A stretch of DNA of 64,000 nucleotides from positions 6,264,925 through 6,328,924 of the forward strand of contig JACDQD010000003.1 of NCBI GenBank assembly GCA_019843655.1, in the 5' to 3' direction. Below, piece by piece: positions 46,121 through 57,809 of this stretch. Both the position numbers and the translations under genes were made by a program. Each line of letters begins with the position of its first letter. Position 1 is the stretch's first letter. The notes under the pieces were generated by a model. That model was not told the origin of the DNA and searched no databases. It saw only the letters and a program-made list of their open reading frames with translations. The DNA is from Lethocerus indicus. Lineage: Eukaryota > Arthropoda > Insecta > Hemiptera > Belostomatidae.

Positions 46121-49100
46121 CGGCAGTATACATTTAACGGCGTTTCCCGGAAAAAGGACAGAAAAAGACGCCGGCACGAGCCACGGTCGGGGTAAAATTT
46201 AATGAAAATCTTAGAACCGACCGACCGGGTTCGGCACCTCGTAAACTTTTATCTCCAATCCAAGGCTGGGTAGAGTGCCGCCTAATTGGGGGGCTCGACC
46301 GGGAGGGTGGGGGTGGCGATACAATGTATTTAGTTTACAGGGCCGGGGAGGAGTTTTACCGCCTTGAAGGGTGAGATTGGGAAGGGGGCGGCGGCGATCC
46401 GGTGAACGGGCGGTCGGTCGGCCGGCCGTAAACTCTCCTAAATCAAAACTGGGTTTTACAGTTGTTGGACGGAGGGTGGGAGGAGGTTTGTACCTCGGGG
46501 CCCGGGCTGAGAGGCGGAATTAAACGGCGACGGCGGAGACGGCGGGGGCGGCGGGGTGGCTCCGAGCGAATAAAAACTGTTGAGGGGTCGGGGGCGGCCA
46601 TCTGGTGTCAGAGACCTGTCCCGCCCCCGCCGGCCCCTCCGCAAAACGGCGAATCGGAATTGCGCCGCCGGCGAAAACCTCCCGACGCCCCCGTTTTAAT
46701 GGCCGAATAAAAATGCGAAATATTTTGCTTCGGCCGAGCCGTCGGCTGCTGTTTTGTCCTGTCGGAGGCAATAAATCCCCTCGCCCCCACCCCGCCCCGC
46801 CAAACCCCTCGATTATTATTAAAAACGAGGGCGTGCGGCTTGAATAACTTAAATTGCGACCTTTTTTCTGTTTTGTCAACCGCGGCCAATTTATAATACA
46901 TAAAAGTTCTGATTGACTCGAAACAATAAAGCGGCGGGACAAAAAGCATCGCCCGTTAAAAAAATACGGTACAACTGACCGACGGTACATCGGTTACGGC
47001 ATGAATAAATGGTTAGGGATACCGAAATTAAAATGAATTTCGATTGTCTCTGCGTTAAGCGCTGCCTGTTACGTTGGTGAGAATGAACTAATAATGATAG
47101 GCAGAATGTTCTATCATTGTATCACTATTGTTTCTAACCTTTCTTGGGCCCTTTGTCATATTCCAATTATTGGGAATACGAGCGCCTAGTCACATCCTTC
47201 TTAATCATTGCTATAAAAGCCTCGAATGCTCAGTTATATTAGGTACAATTATACGAAAAAATAATTGAAAATGTAGCGTCGTTAAAAAGATCCTCGTGTA
47301 CGAAGTAGGGTCAAATTATGCAAATTTCTCCGTAAATATATTATAATATAAATTTCGTTCACTTATTCATATCGAAATGAGTTTTATTTAGCATGTATTA
47401 CCGCAGCTGAAAGAAGTAAAACTTACAGATTTTGTACAGAATTGTGACTGAGCGTAATCGGATTATGGAAATAACTGTGACAGACTGGTAAATATCTTGT
47501 TCTGTTTGAAACTCGGAACATTATTCCTTAGGAGTTTTAACATGATACGCTCGCCGGTTTACATCTAACCGAAACTGAACGGCACGAAGAAAAACGTGGA
47601 ATATTTGGAGATTGAGTTCACGCTTGAGATGGAAGAATTAAATCTTTATTAATATTTGGGGTAGGATGTATTTGTTCGACTAATACTTATTGTTCCCAGT
47701 CTAGAAATAAATTGCCTTAATTCTTTCATAATGGCTTAGTGCAATAATTCCAGGAAATTGAGAAAGCGCAATAACTCCGTCATCTTTCTCTTATATAATT
47801 AATTACCTACTTTTGAGTCAATAAGCTGGGTAGGAGAGAGATAAATAATAACCGCAGGCGTGTAGTGACAGTGTACATGGCGGAATGATACTAAAAATGG
47901 TGATAGTTCAGGTTGAGGAGAAATAGTTTTTACTTTTAGCGCTAGTTATGGAACCGAGAGGAAAAGAAATTGAGGTAGTGGTATTGGGGGAGGCGCAGAC
48001 AACAATAGAGTGCCAGTAAATAATCCAGGTCGTATGTATATAAATATTATCGGCGAAGGCGAAGGGGCCGAAAGCCACCACGCCCACGACTACATATCAG
48101 AACCAGATGGCGTCCGGTAGGCCTGGATTTGTTCCGAAGGCAATAAATTGATTCGCCCGACCATCGCACCCCCCACCACCGTTTTTTTTCTTTGTTTTCC
48201 AGAAGCGTTGCCGGGCTATTTGGTAGAGGGGTGGTTGAGGGGGCAGCGGGTGGTGGGTGGGGGTTAGCACCATTCCCTTGTTCTCGGGGCCACCATATCT
48301 CTCTATCTTCCTGCCCACCCGGGGCCGCGCCTAGCTCCCCTACCGCTGCCGGAGCTACTCTTTCCCCAACATATCACCCCGTACCGCTACCGTCTACGTC
48401 CGCTTCCTCCCCGACCTGTTCCTCGGGCCTGGCCTCGATGCGCTAATAATTTTCCCTTCCGCGGGTTTCCACTCCCACTTGCCGTAAGTAAACGACCCCG
48501 CGGGGTTTATAATATTCCCGTTGGCGAGCGCGATTTTCCGCCGCTCCCGTTTGCACCCCTCGAGGCGTACACGACCTCGAGTCTCTGGGTCCTCGCTTTT
48601 AAGTTTAGTCAGAGAATTGCATTGCATCGCGTCGTAAAAGTTTCGGCGAATCTCTGTCAGCCCAAAAACCGAGAATATTGAGGGCAGTGCGAAAAACTTA
48701 TGAAAATTTGCAACTTGTATATCGGTGGCGGCAACCGTGTGGACAATTTTTTCAGGAGTTTTTTCAGGGACAAACGAAGGCAAAATATTGAATATATTTT
48801 GCCGTTTGAAATGGTTTCAGGTCTAAAAACATTGCTGGTATATTCGTACATTAACATTGTATGTAATTACTCCTTTTACTGTAATTTAATTACTCCTTGT
48901 AGCAAAAATAACTTTTTAAAAGAGCTTATTAACTCCAGCATACTCCATTTAGCTCGTAGTCCAAGCCACTGTATGTATTATCAGTTGAATGGTAGTACTG
49001 TATAATTGATGTTAAGTAAATTGAACCTAATATAACTCCTGGCGCTTTACTTGTTGTTTTACGATGCGTTAGAATATAACTGCACTGCAACAAAAGTTGA

Positions 49101-52100
49101 GGTGTATCGGGCCGGGGATGTTTATGGCGGGCTCGCGGGGTACTTTAATTTTATACACTTATTATAACTGGTTGTGTTCGTGCAAATTCAGAACTTTAGT
49201 TTCGAAACTCCCAACGGCCGACCGGCGGCTGATGCGGACGATGAAGACATTAAAAGGATCCCCGAGTGAGAACTTTATTATTTATCGCCCACATATAATC
49301 GGCCCACTACTTTAGGTATAATATTGAAATTAATATTGCCCTTATTATTGGATAAGTGAAGTGTTACATTTGTTTCATATTTGAAAGTAAAATATTATGG
49401 TGTAGATGCAGTAAAATTTCAAACACAATTTGAAATAATAGTTCACTCAGGGTAGCCCCGTATTTTGGCAATTAAACGTGGGAATTAACCGAGAAATATA
49501 GACTAAAAATTGCATATTTAAATCCTTTCAGGGACGGGTGATGCGATAAATGTTTTACTCTCGGAAGGGCTAGGGACGCGTTTATTCAAAAACGGGTAAG
49601 CCGATTTCCAAAGCGGAAACTTTTTCGGTCCCGACCTATCTTTTATTAACGGGCTTTGGAGGCGGCACAACACCACAGGGCGAGATGTTATCCCGTTCGA
49701 AATTCGCGAGTGGAATTTTTCTAATAAATGTCCTAATCCCTAGGCCTCTCGCAGCCGAGTTGTAAATGCGCCCGAAACAAAAAACTGACGCAAAGCTAAC
49801 ATTTGCAGAGGGACTAGATACGCGAGTAGCAAAAAAAGTCGTGCATTTCTCGATGCGAAATTAAATTACTATTTGATGAGAATAAGGCAATCATTTGATA
49901 TGATGTTTATATTTCCAATAGATTTCTTCTGATATTTGAATTATTTCAGATTCGGATAAGCACTCGTTTATCTATACTAGAAGAATATTGGTTGGCGTAT
50001 ATAATTGCGATCGCTGTATTTAAGAAAAATAAAATTACCTTGTTTCTGGAGTATCGCCATTCCTATGAGTAGGACAACGCAGAAATGATTCATGTTCTTC
50101 TCGGTTGGCTATGTGGATTCTACAGAGGTGCAGGCTGGTGGTCTTGGTTGGAGAGGTGGCCGCCCGTGCCTCGGGATCTCATGCCAGAGGCCGGCACAGA
50201 GACGTTGCACAAGTTAGCGCTATGCGACTCAATCCGAGATAACCGACTGCACTTTGTATTCGACTGGAAAAAGAAAATAATAATTACGCATTAAAAATTG
50301 CCCCTAAAATTCTATGCTCTGTTCAGGTTTATGTTGATTAATTTTTCTATTCTAGTCGGAATTAATTTCATACTCGGAATGTTTTAAATGGATAAAGCAT
50401 GCCGGAAATACTGTATGTGTCGTGTTAGAGATGTTACGCACTTCGTCCATTTCTGTTAGCGATTGATATATCGGGATATTGATTTGTGATTATGTTTTTA
50501 GCTTATTGTACTGCCAGTAATCGGCTGGTTTTGGAAGGTATCTGCGCCTATTTGAAAATTCCCACATAGCCTCGAATGCACCGACAACAGAACCTTTATT
50601 ATAATGCCCCGTTTTAATCGGAACGACAAAAGCGCGCAAATCGGGCTATTGAACTTTATGCGCCCGTTTTTGGTCTGCGGTGAGCGCAAGTGGTGTTCGA
50701 GGTATTATGTGGGTATCCACTAGTATTATACTAATGCGCCGTCTCACAATTGTATAATTGGCCAAGCTGAGTTCCATAATTACTGTTACTAATTGTCTTG
50801 AATTTACCCTCTTAATCGACCTCAACCCGAGTGAGGTCGCCATAACTAAACAGGGCTGGTCTGAATGTATTCACTCGTTTCTCGATAATGAAATTCGTAT
50901 TGGGAATTCAGTACTTATATATCGAACGAGAGAACAACATACCACAATAGGTTTATATAAAAATACAAAATCATTGAATATTGCAGGAAATACATTAAAA
51001 TTATTTCTGAAAATAACGGTTGGATAGCTAAATGAATAATTAATTCATAAATCATTTGAATAATGGATTTAGTTTTATTCTTTTCATCGTGAAATGTTAA
51101 TAGTATCTTGCCCAAATTCTGTCCTAGCCACTTTCTATGAACTCCATGAATAACTTAATATTTTGTAGGCAATCTCATGCCCGGAATATAAAAAAATGTA
51201 TCAGGAAATTACCGATATCGCTTGGAATTTCACTTCATAGATAATGTACAGGACAGTGGCAGAAATGCAGGCATCCCGAATTAATAATTGAACACTTCCG
51301 TTTCAACTTTAGGCGCTTATTCAACTTATCAGGGAGATTATTCAACTTATTATACCGCACTGGCCCCAAAAAAAAGTATAACGCCGCCGGCCTCATTTGT
51401 AATTCAGCACTGGGTTTAAATGCAGTTTTTGCACGGCCGCGGGAGGAACATTCCACTTCAATCATCTTCAGATGGTGAAGAAAGAGTTGAATATTTAGCA
51501 CCGTGTCGGAATGGGACCTGAATATTGACCGGATATTCAAGGCGTAGAAGTGCAAGCTATTATTCCTTACTCTTTAAGGTATTTTAATCATATATTTTTG
51601 AATTAATAACTGTGATTGATTTTTTCAACATTTTATAAATAAATCGGCATTATTAGATTTTCTGAAACTGGCTTGTAAATATTTTTTAGTTTAAAAAATG
51701 TTCACAAAATTGTAAATAATAGGTTATCAAATTGCAGAATTCTCCTGTATTTACATTTCAATAACCCATTTATTCATCTTAAGCAAGCTTTAATTAAATT
51801 CTTATTTGTCTTTTATCAATACTCTCGGGAACGTAAATATTTAGAGTGCATAAACAGTTTGGCTATAATTTGGTGTCCTTTTCTCATGGGTCGGGTAAAC
51901 CTTCAATTCCGAACCTTTCCCATTCTGACATTAAGACCTGGGATCTCGCCAAGAGTGAGATAAGCAGCTTCTTATATATGAGCCTTTAATGGCTGCGTTG
52001 ACCGTAGAATCCACCACGTGAAGTGTTCTAGTGCGAACGAACCATTGTGCTCACGCTATAATCTCTAAAAATCTATTGTCTATTGTCAGGATTTTTAAAA

Positions 52101-52435
52101 TTTGGACATCGAAAGCTTAGCCCGTAATCGGCGCTGACACCTAGGTCCTTCACAAGACCTAGATTTAGGCAGCTTCTGCGTTTCCACAGTTTGCATCATA
52201 ATAATAGGGGATAATACAAGAAATGTGTAATTTCAAACAAGATTTCACGGAGAAGAATAATTATCAATTTAGTTTCAGAAATCTAGAAATTTTGACCAGG
52301 ATTCGATCCAAACGGATCAGCAACCGACAATTAGACGAGCGTAGAAATGAAATGTTTTATGCTGAAGAAACCTAGGTCGTTTTCCTAATTTAAAATAATT
52401 AGGTACTTAGTGAAAACATAAACGTGCAAGAGAGA
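46121..52435. other. Unique stretch, GC islands then AT-rich DNA
   Basis: 46120-46960 is the strongest GC island of the window. It is open in several overlapping frames (up to 156 codons on minus, 46990-46520) with Pro/Gly/Arg-rich low-complexity translations, which points to composition rather than a gene. A second island lies at 48050-48640. From 48700 to 52435 the DNA is AT-rich; frames at 48700-49005, 50085-50294 and 51555-51235 have no recognisable similarity. Confidence 0.45.
46288..46313 (+). other. Potential G-quadruplex
   Basis: G-runs of 6, 3, 3 and 5 with loops of 7, 1 and 1 bases, inside the 46 kb GC island. Confidence 0.45.
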
Positions 52436-52479
52436 TGATATTCCGAACCTCGCGGACCACTAACCAAGTATTTTTAATT
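52436..52479 (+). mobile_element. Family A copy 8, tail fragment
   Basis: GATATTCCGAACCTCGCGG, then GACCACTAACCAAG and TATTTTTAA, correspond to the one-sided tail of other copies. The arm is lost or too decayed to see. Confidence 0.6.
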
Positions 52480-53044
52480 AATAAACCATCTTCTATAACA
52501 CTGGTCCAAGTGCATGTAAAGACCTTTTCGTAAGAGATAGAAATTTCTGTATAACGCAAGAGTCCACTGTATTGGCTCAGGAGGCTGTAGCACAAGCGTA
52601 TATGAGAAGTATTTAAACCGGATGCAATTAGGGGCGTGGAGTGAGGTGATTGCGGTTCTATCCCGAACCATTAATGCCAGGACGCGGTCATTGAAGAAGC
52701 CCGAAACGGGACTGACCAATGACGGTGGGTCGTGGCCCCCCCATAGGGGGGGGGGTGGTGGAGGGGGTGCAAAAAGCCGAGAGAGCGGTAATTATCCATT
52801 AAGACTGCCGACCGCGCCAGTGTTTTGTAGGACCGGTGCTTGGCCTAGCACCACCCCCTCGACAACACTGCCGAAACTGCTGCCCACTGCCTACCCTGCC
52901 TACAACTAGCCAAATAGAAACCCCTCTAGAAGACCAAACGCCAAGCTCTCTTCAATAATAAATTCCGTACTTAGTTACACAGTCAAGCATTCCTCATAAT
53001 ATTCTCTTCCAGGCTATAAATGTCACAAGAACTAAAAAATAATA
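52480..53044. other. Unique DNA with a G-run patch
   Basis: Contains a 10-base G-run at 52746-52755 followed by more G-rich sequence. No gene recognised. Confidence 0.45.
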
Positions 53045-53087
53045 CCGTAGATTTCGTGTGTTTCTCATCTCGCTGGTTCGGTCTTTT

Positions 53088-53124
53088 GTTAGACCGGTTT
53101 CGGGTGCTCACCATCTTCAGTAGC
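53088..53124 (-). ncRNA. Hammerhead ribozyme-like motif, copy 9 left arm
   Basis: On minus: GCUA, CUGAAGA, stem II GGU/ACC with loop GAGC, GAAA, stem III ACC/GGU, GUC (C17 is the complement of 53092), then UAAC. Stem II differs from the usual GGC/GCC by a paired change (C to U with G to A), so pairing is kept. Stem I has one mismatch. Confidence 0.55.
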
Positions 53125-53692
53125 GCTGAAAGTGTCACTTTTGGCACTGTGGATGTTTTTTGGGCATCCTCACTGCACTGTCACTGTCACTTGAACATTA
53201 CCGCACCACCCTCAGGGGGCGGTAGTTCAGTCGGCGCCGTCTAACCAATAGATACGAGACCGTCAAGACAACTCTGTTATGCGGGTCTGCAATAAATTTG
53301 GTAGTTGGATGCAACAGGGGTCTATCTTTGTTTTATAGTCGGTGTTTGCGGATACCATTCTACTTTTTAGATCATTAGGGTCATGTGGCTTATTGGGTCT
53401 TTTTTTTGGATTATTGGGTGGTTGCAGGTGGTACCAAGCTTAATTTAGTTAATTTTCTCGTTTATGCTATTGTTTTTGTTCTTTTTGCGTGTATCCTATA
53501 ACCTCAACCGTGCCCGTTTCTTAGCATTCTTTTCGTTGTGAAATGGACGTATTCAGGATTCAATCGACACAGGGCCGCATTTCTCGAAAATCGCGGCTCC
53601 TCGTAATATCGATTCCGCGGTGTGTGCAATACAAGTGACAGTGACAGTGCAGTGCCCAAAAAACCTCCAAAGTGCCGAAAGTGACTAACACC

Positions 53693-53729
53693 GCTACTGA
53701 GGATGGCGAGCAGCTGAAACTGGTCTAGC
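53693..53729 (+). ncRNA. Hammerhead ribozyme-like motif, copy 9 right arm
   Basis: GCTA, CTGAGGA, stem II GGC/GCT (one G-U pair), GAAA, stem III ACT/GGT (one G-U pair), GTC, then TAGC closing stem I. The expected cut is between 53725 and 53726. All conserved core bases are present, with the family's extra T before stem II. Confidence 0.6.
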
Positions 53730-53750
53730 AAAAGATCGAAAGAGCGAGCG

Positions 53751-56700
53751 TTTTTACTGTTCGCATTTTCTTCAATTGTCGTCGTTTATCGGTGAAGTAA
53801 AGAAGGACGGCCCTTATTTTTCAAAGCTGAGTTTGTTAAAAAATATTTTAAGTAAGAATCGCGGGCCTCTCAAAACGCCCCCCTCTAAAATCCCCCGTTG
53901 TGGAACAACTCTCTTTATAAAACATTCCGAAATGAAATTAAAGCCTAGCCGGTCAGGAATTTATTCGACTGATTAGCTCCAATAGTCGACGGACCCGACA
54001 GAGGCGACACCTCCGATCAATATCGACATGTACCGCATACTGAAATTTGTTTAATCATAATAGAGGGAAAAATAGAATACTAATCAAAAGGAAAAGCCAT
54101 TGTGAAAATATTAGGATAGTTTATTTTTTTCCAACTGTCGCGTGTTGAATGCAAACCATGATAATGTAATCGCGAGACGAAATCGTTTGATTCGTGTTAA
54201 CTAAAAACAAACCGAAGAATACTTTATTCTACCGAATCTCCCAAATGTACTAACCGGCCGAAATGGACCTTTTGTCAATAGTTACTGTAAATCATTATTG
54301 CCACGTTTGCTGACGATCGAATGCCACGAGTGAATGAAAACTCTTCAAAGTATATGATTTCCTAGTGACCTATCCTGTTATGGGCTGAAGTTATTCCAGA
54401 AATTGAAGACTGGCCATCGGGTCGGGTCGGATACATACGTTCCAGATACTATCAAAAACATCATACTTGATGTATCGCTGTGGAATAAATAATAGAAAAT
54501 AAACGAAAAGACCTTCCGATTATATATTTTTTCTGGAAAAAACGTAGCCTACTTCTGCTTATTCGCACGTTGGACGACTAATATTTCGACACCTCTCGCC
54601 GTGAATGTCGTTCAGGCTGGAACCAAAGGAAAGGATGAAACGAATTCTGTAGAACAAGGGGGTAGAGATTACATATACTCCGGTGAATTCGATTGTGCTA
54701 AAATACACTCTCACCTTCTCCTTCCCTCACTCTCTCTCTCCCTCTCTCTCTAAAATTCTCTCAAATATTAAATCGCGCTAATTAGCCGTTAACCTGGGCC
54801 TCCTCCCTTTGAAGTAGGCTCCGTTCCCGACGCTCGAATTAAATTATAATTCCCAAACTTTCTGCTACTGCGGATATCAGAGAGAGAGATATCACCCGGT
54901 TCGGACACGCTCTTCATTTAATTTTGATAAATTCTGAGGTAAAAAGGGAAGTATTCCCACGCCGTCGGGTTATCCTTTGTGGCGACCTATTCCTAGCCGC
55001 GCCGCTTAGAAGATAATTACTTTTCGGCTTTGCCGTCTAGGCTAATTATAACGGGGCATCGGGGAGGTTAGCGCCATTTAAATTATCAAAGCCCGGACGG
55101 AGCGTAACTATTTCCGAGTGTTCAGATGGGCGGACAAGGGCCGATAGCCGGACGGTGTTCGGTATCCGATGTTTAGCCCTTACTTTGTCACAGGGCTCTA
55201 ATTACCAATTACCCGGCGGCCGTGTCGGCTTGGCCCCCACCAGCCCCTTAATTATACCCCTCCGGCGGCTATAATTTAGAATTGCGCCATTAACCGGCCC
55301 GCTTTCCTAATTTTCCGCTACCTGAACCGTGCGAAAATCTTAGGCCCGCCCATTGTTTACCTACGGTCGGCTGTCGGCGGCGGCGTTAAATCTGATCCGA
55401 TTTCAGGTTTTCACCGGCTTCGTTAGCCCAGTACACCCATACGTCTAGCCCACGAAACCGGACAGTTATGACTACCAGCCAGTGTTCGGTATTCCGACAG
55501 CTGAGAACCTGCGAAAGAAACTAGCATTGGGACTGTCCAATAGCAAAGCACAAAATACTCTATTAGTTCCTAATTAGAAGCCTAACTTCTGAATGACTAA
55601 ATGGCGCTTAGACTGAATAAGGAATTAGTCAGGTTTGCGTGAAATCTAGTAATGTTGATGATTAAGGAAAAGGAAATTCGGTCCTGTCGCTTCCGGACGG
55701 ATAAACACTATATAATCAAGAGGATTCTCGTGTGAGCACCGATTAGAGTACGCACCGCATTAGGAATATATTTCATTAGGAATCAGTTTTCGTTGTAAAA
55801 AATATGTTAAAATTTGATTAAAATTGAGCTTCGCTATTTGCCAAGTATATTGCTTACGCTTGAGAACCAGAAAACCTTAAGCTTCCGTGAAGACCGGTTT
55901 CCGAGAACGATTAGTGCCCAAGAAGCGTGCCAAGACCGCAAGAGTGTACACCAAAATAAATACCTTAAACTGAACTAAACCCAGTCGATATTGCTGCTTC
56001 TCCACGATGAAATAGATAGGTTTCTCCAACACCGAAAAACTCACAAGGTGAAAATGTGTAGCGGAGAACTGCAGAATTCAATATGAAAATACTGCATACG
56101 GTTGAATAATGTCCGCGCACCTTCTTTCTATTTAAATAAATGATATTCGACCTCGCGCATTACACGCCTCTTGTTTGAACTCGATAGTGTTCATAATTTA
56201 TACTGTTGAATATTCAATTTTCTGTTGGAGAAGGTCGCGTTGCAATAATATTTAAACAGAAATAACGGCAGAGATACAATATTATGTATTCCGATCTCCG
56301 GAGAGCTAAAATACAAGGTTACAAAAATAATATAAATGTGCACAAATACACGGTATCTTATTAAATTATCAACAGCAAAACATAATTCACATTAGATTTA
56401 TTTTTAGTCAATTCTTTCTTTTATATATATAAAGCTACAAAAGTATGTATATGAAGGAACGATGTTCCTTTTACGGGGCAAACTGAAACAGACCCTTTTT
56501 AACTCATATAAGGGCCGAAATTTCAAATTCGCTCAATAATTATTGCCGACTCCGTTGGCTGGCACGCCAACCTTGCCGTTGCCGCGCCGGGGTAATGATG
56601 CAGTTATTTACATGTAATCTGTAGATTTTTAGCGATTAGCCGAATCTACATATTAAGCGTTATTCGATGCTGTGCTGCGACTTGACTGTGACCCGTTTTC

Positions 56701-57705
56701 TGTCTGAATTTCTTTTATAAAATTGCCAATACAACAAGAGCCGTATTATTACTGTCGGACGTTTTAATTTTCATTCATAAGCGAGCTGTTATAAAAGAAT
56801 AAATCTCCTGTTGGAAATGAAATACGGATTCATAATTATATTATGGGAACAATATTTCTAACTGCGAAATCTGTATGCCCTGAGTGATTTGCCTAGGCGT
56901 TTCGTATTCAAGAAATGTTTAGTTATCTGTTTATCCTATATTTAAGCATTTTCTAGTATTTTGATTAACGCGGTTACCACGAAACAAAGCCAAAATGCGT
57001 AAAAAAAAGTCGTTCGGATACAGCACCTTAACGTTTATTCAATTCTCACGCATCATTTATACGAATTGTTTTCCCCGTTTGAACGTGTTATTTTTTATAT
57101 GCACAATAAAAAAATAACGGGTTACAAATATTACGATCATAAAACAGCGAGTTGAAAAAAGATGCCCGGATAAAATTAAAGTGGGGGCGCTGTTTTGATG
57201 GAGCAGTGACCCCCAGCTGCTGTTTGACACACACACCAAATTCAGTCAGAGATAAAATGAATGATAATCTTCGTTACACTTTTATGGTACATTATGTGCA
57301 ATAATAATATTTCAGCGGCACGTTATTTGAATTCGGGTGCTTTCGGTTTCACTTTTCGAGCCGTAAAATATAGCGACTGTCCGTGCGTGGGTGACTGGCG
57401 TGACAAGGGGCCTCTCGTTAGGCGGGAAGCACGTATATAAATTCATTGGGCAATTACAACTCCGCTGAAGTAGTTTATTGTATTAGGCAAGATTCAATTA
57501 GGTGGGGGGGTGTATCCAGGTGGCGCGGCGGATTGTTTATTATCCCGCACCCCGGCCAATAATCCCCGGCTATATTCCCGGTTTCGGTAGCTCAGTTCCA
57601 TACTACTCCAACGGTATTCGATCCATCTCCGCCCTTCGCACTAACACTCGTGAGTGGGGGGGCCCACACGTCCTCACACTGGCAGTGCACTTGACAGGCG
57701 CTGTG

Positions 57706-57708
<3 letters not shown>
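53751..57708. other. Unique stretch without a recognised gene
   Basis: A pyrimidine-rich patch at 54716-54752 and a GC-rich block at about 54960-55460 in otherwise AT-rich DNA. No gene or known repeat found. Confidence 0.45.
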
Positions 57709-57797
<89 letters not shown>

Positions 57798-57809
57798 CTC
57801 ACTCTCTCT
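57709..57809. repeat. (TC)n microsatellite, about 100 bp
   Basis: Perfect TC dinucleotides to 57794, then imperfect to about 57809. The longest simple repeat in the window. Ser/Leu or Arg/Glu repeat frames over it are artefacts. Confidence 0.95.

Larger units (their letters stand above)
53045..53750 (+). mobile_element. Family A copy 9, two arms, tail lost
   Basis: The left arm runs from CCGTAGATTTCGTGTG to about 53195. The interior has the CGGCGCCGTCTAACCAATAG motif and AGTTGGATGCAACAGGGGTC. The right arm runs from about 53628 to 53750, where it breaks off at AGCGAGCG before the outer end and tail. Both arms carry a hammerhead core with all conserved bases, one on each strand and pointing outward. 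The internal frame shared with other copies has a stop and a frameshift here. I found no flanking duplication, as expected if the right end was lost. Confidence 0.85.

Noticed and set aside
46520..46990. 156-codon minus frame with overlapping frames on both strands
   Set aside because: It lies in the strongest GC island, where stops are rare in all frames. There is no recognisable motif and the translation is Pro/Gly/Arg-rich.
50085..50294. 69-codon frame with a Trp-rich start
   Set aside because: It looks protein-like at first (GAGWWSWLERW), but it is short, has no known relative I can name, and no splice or promoter context is evident.
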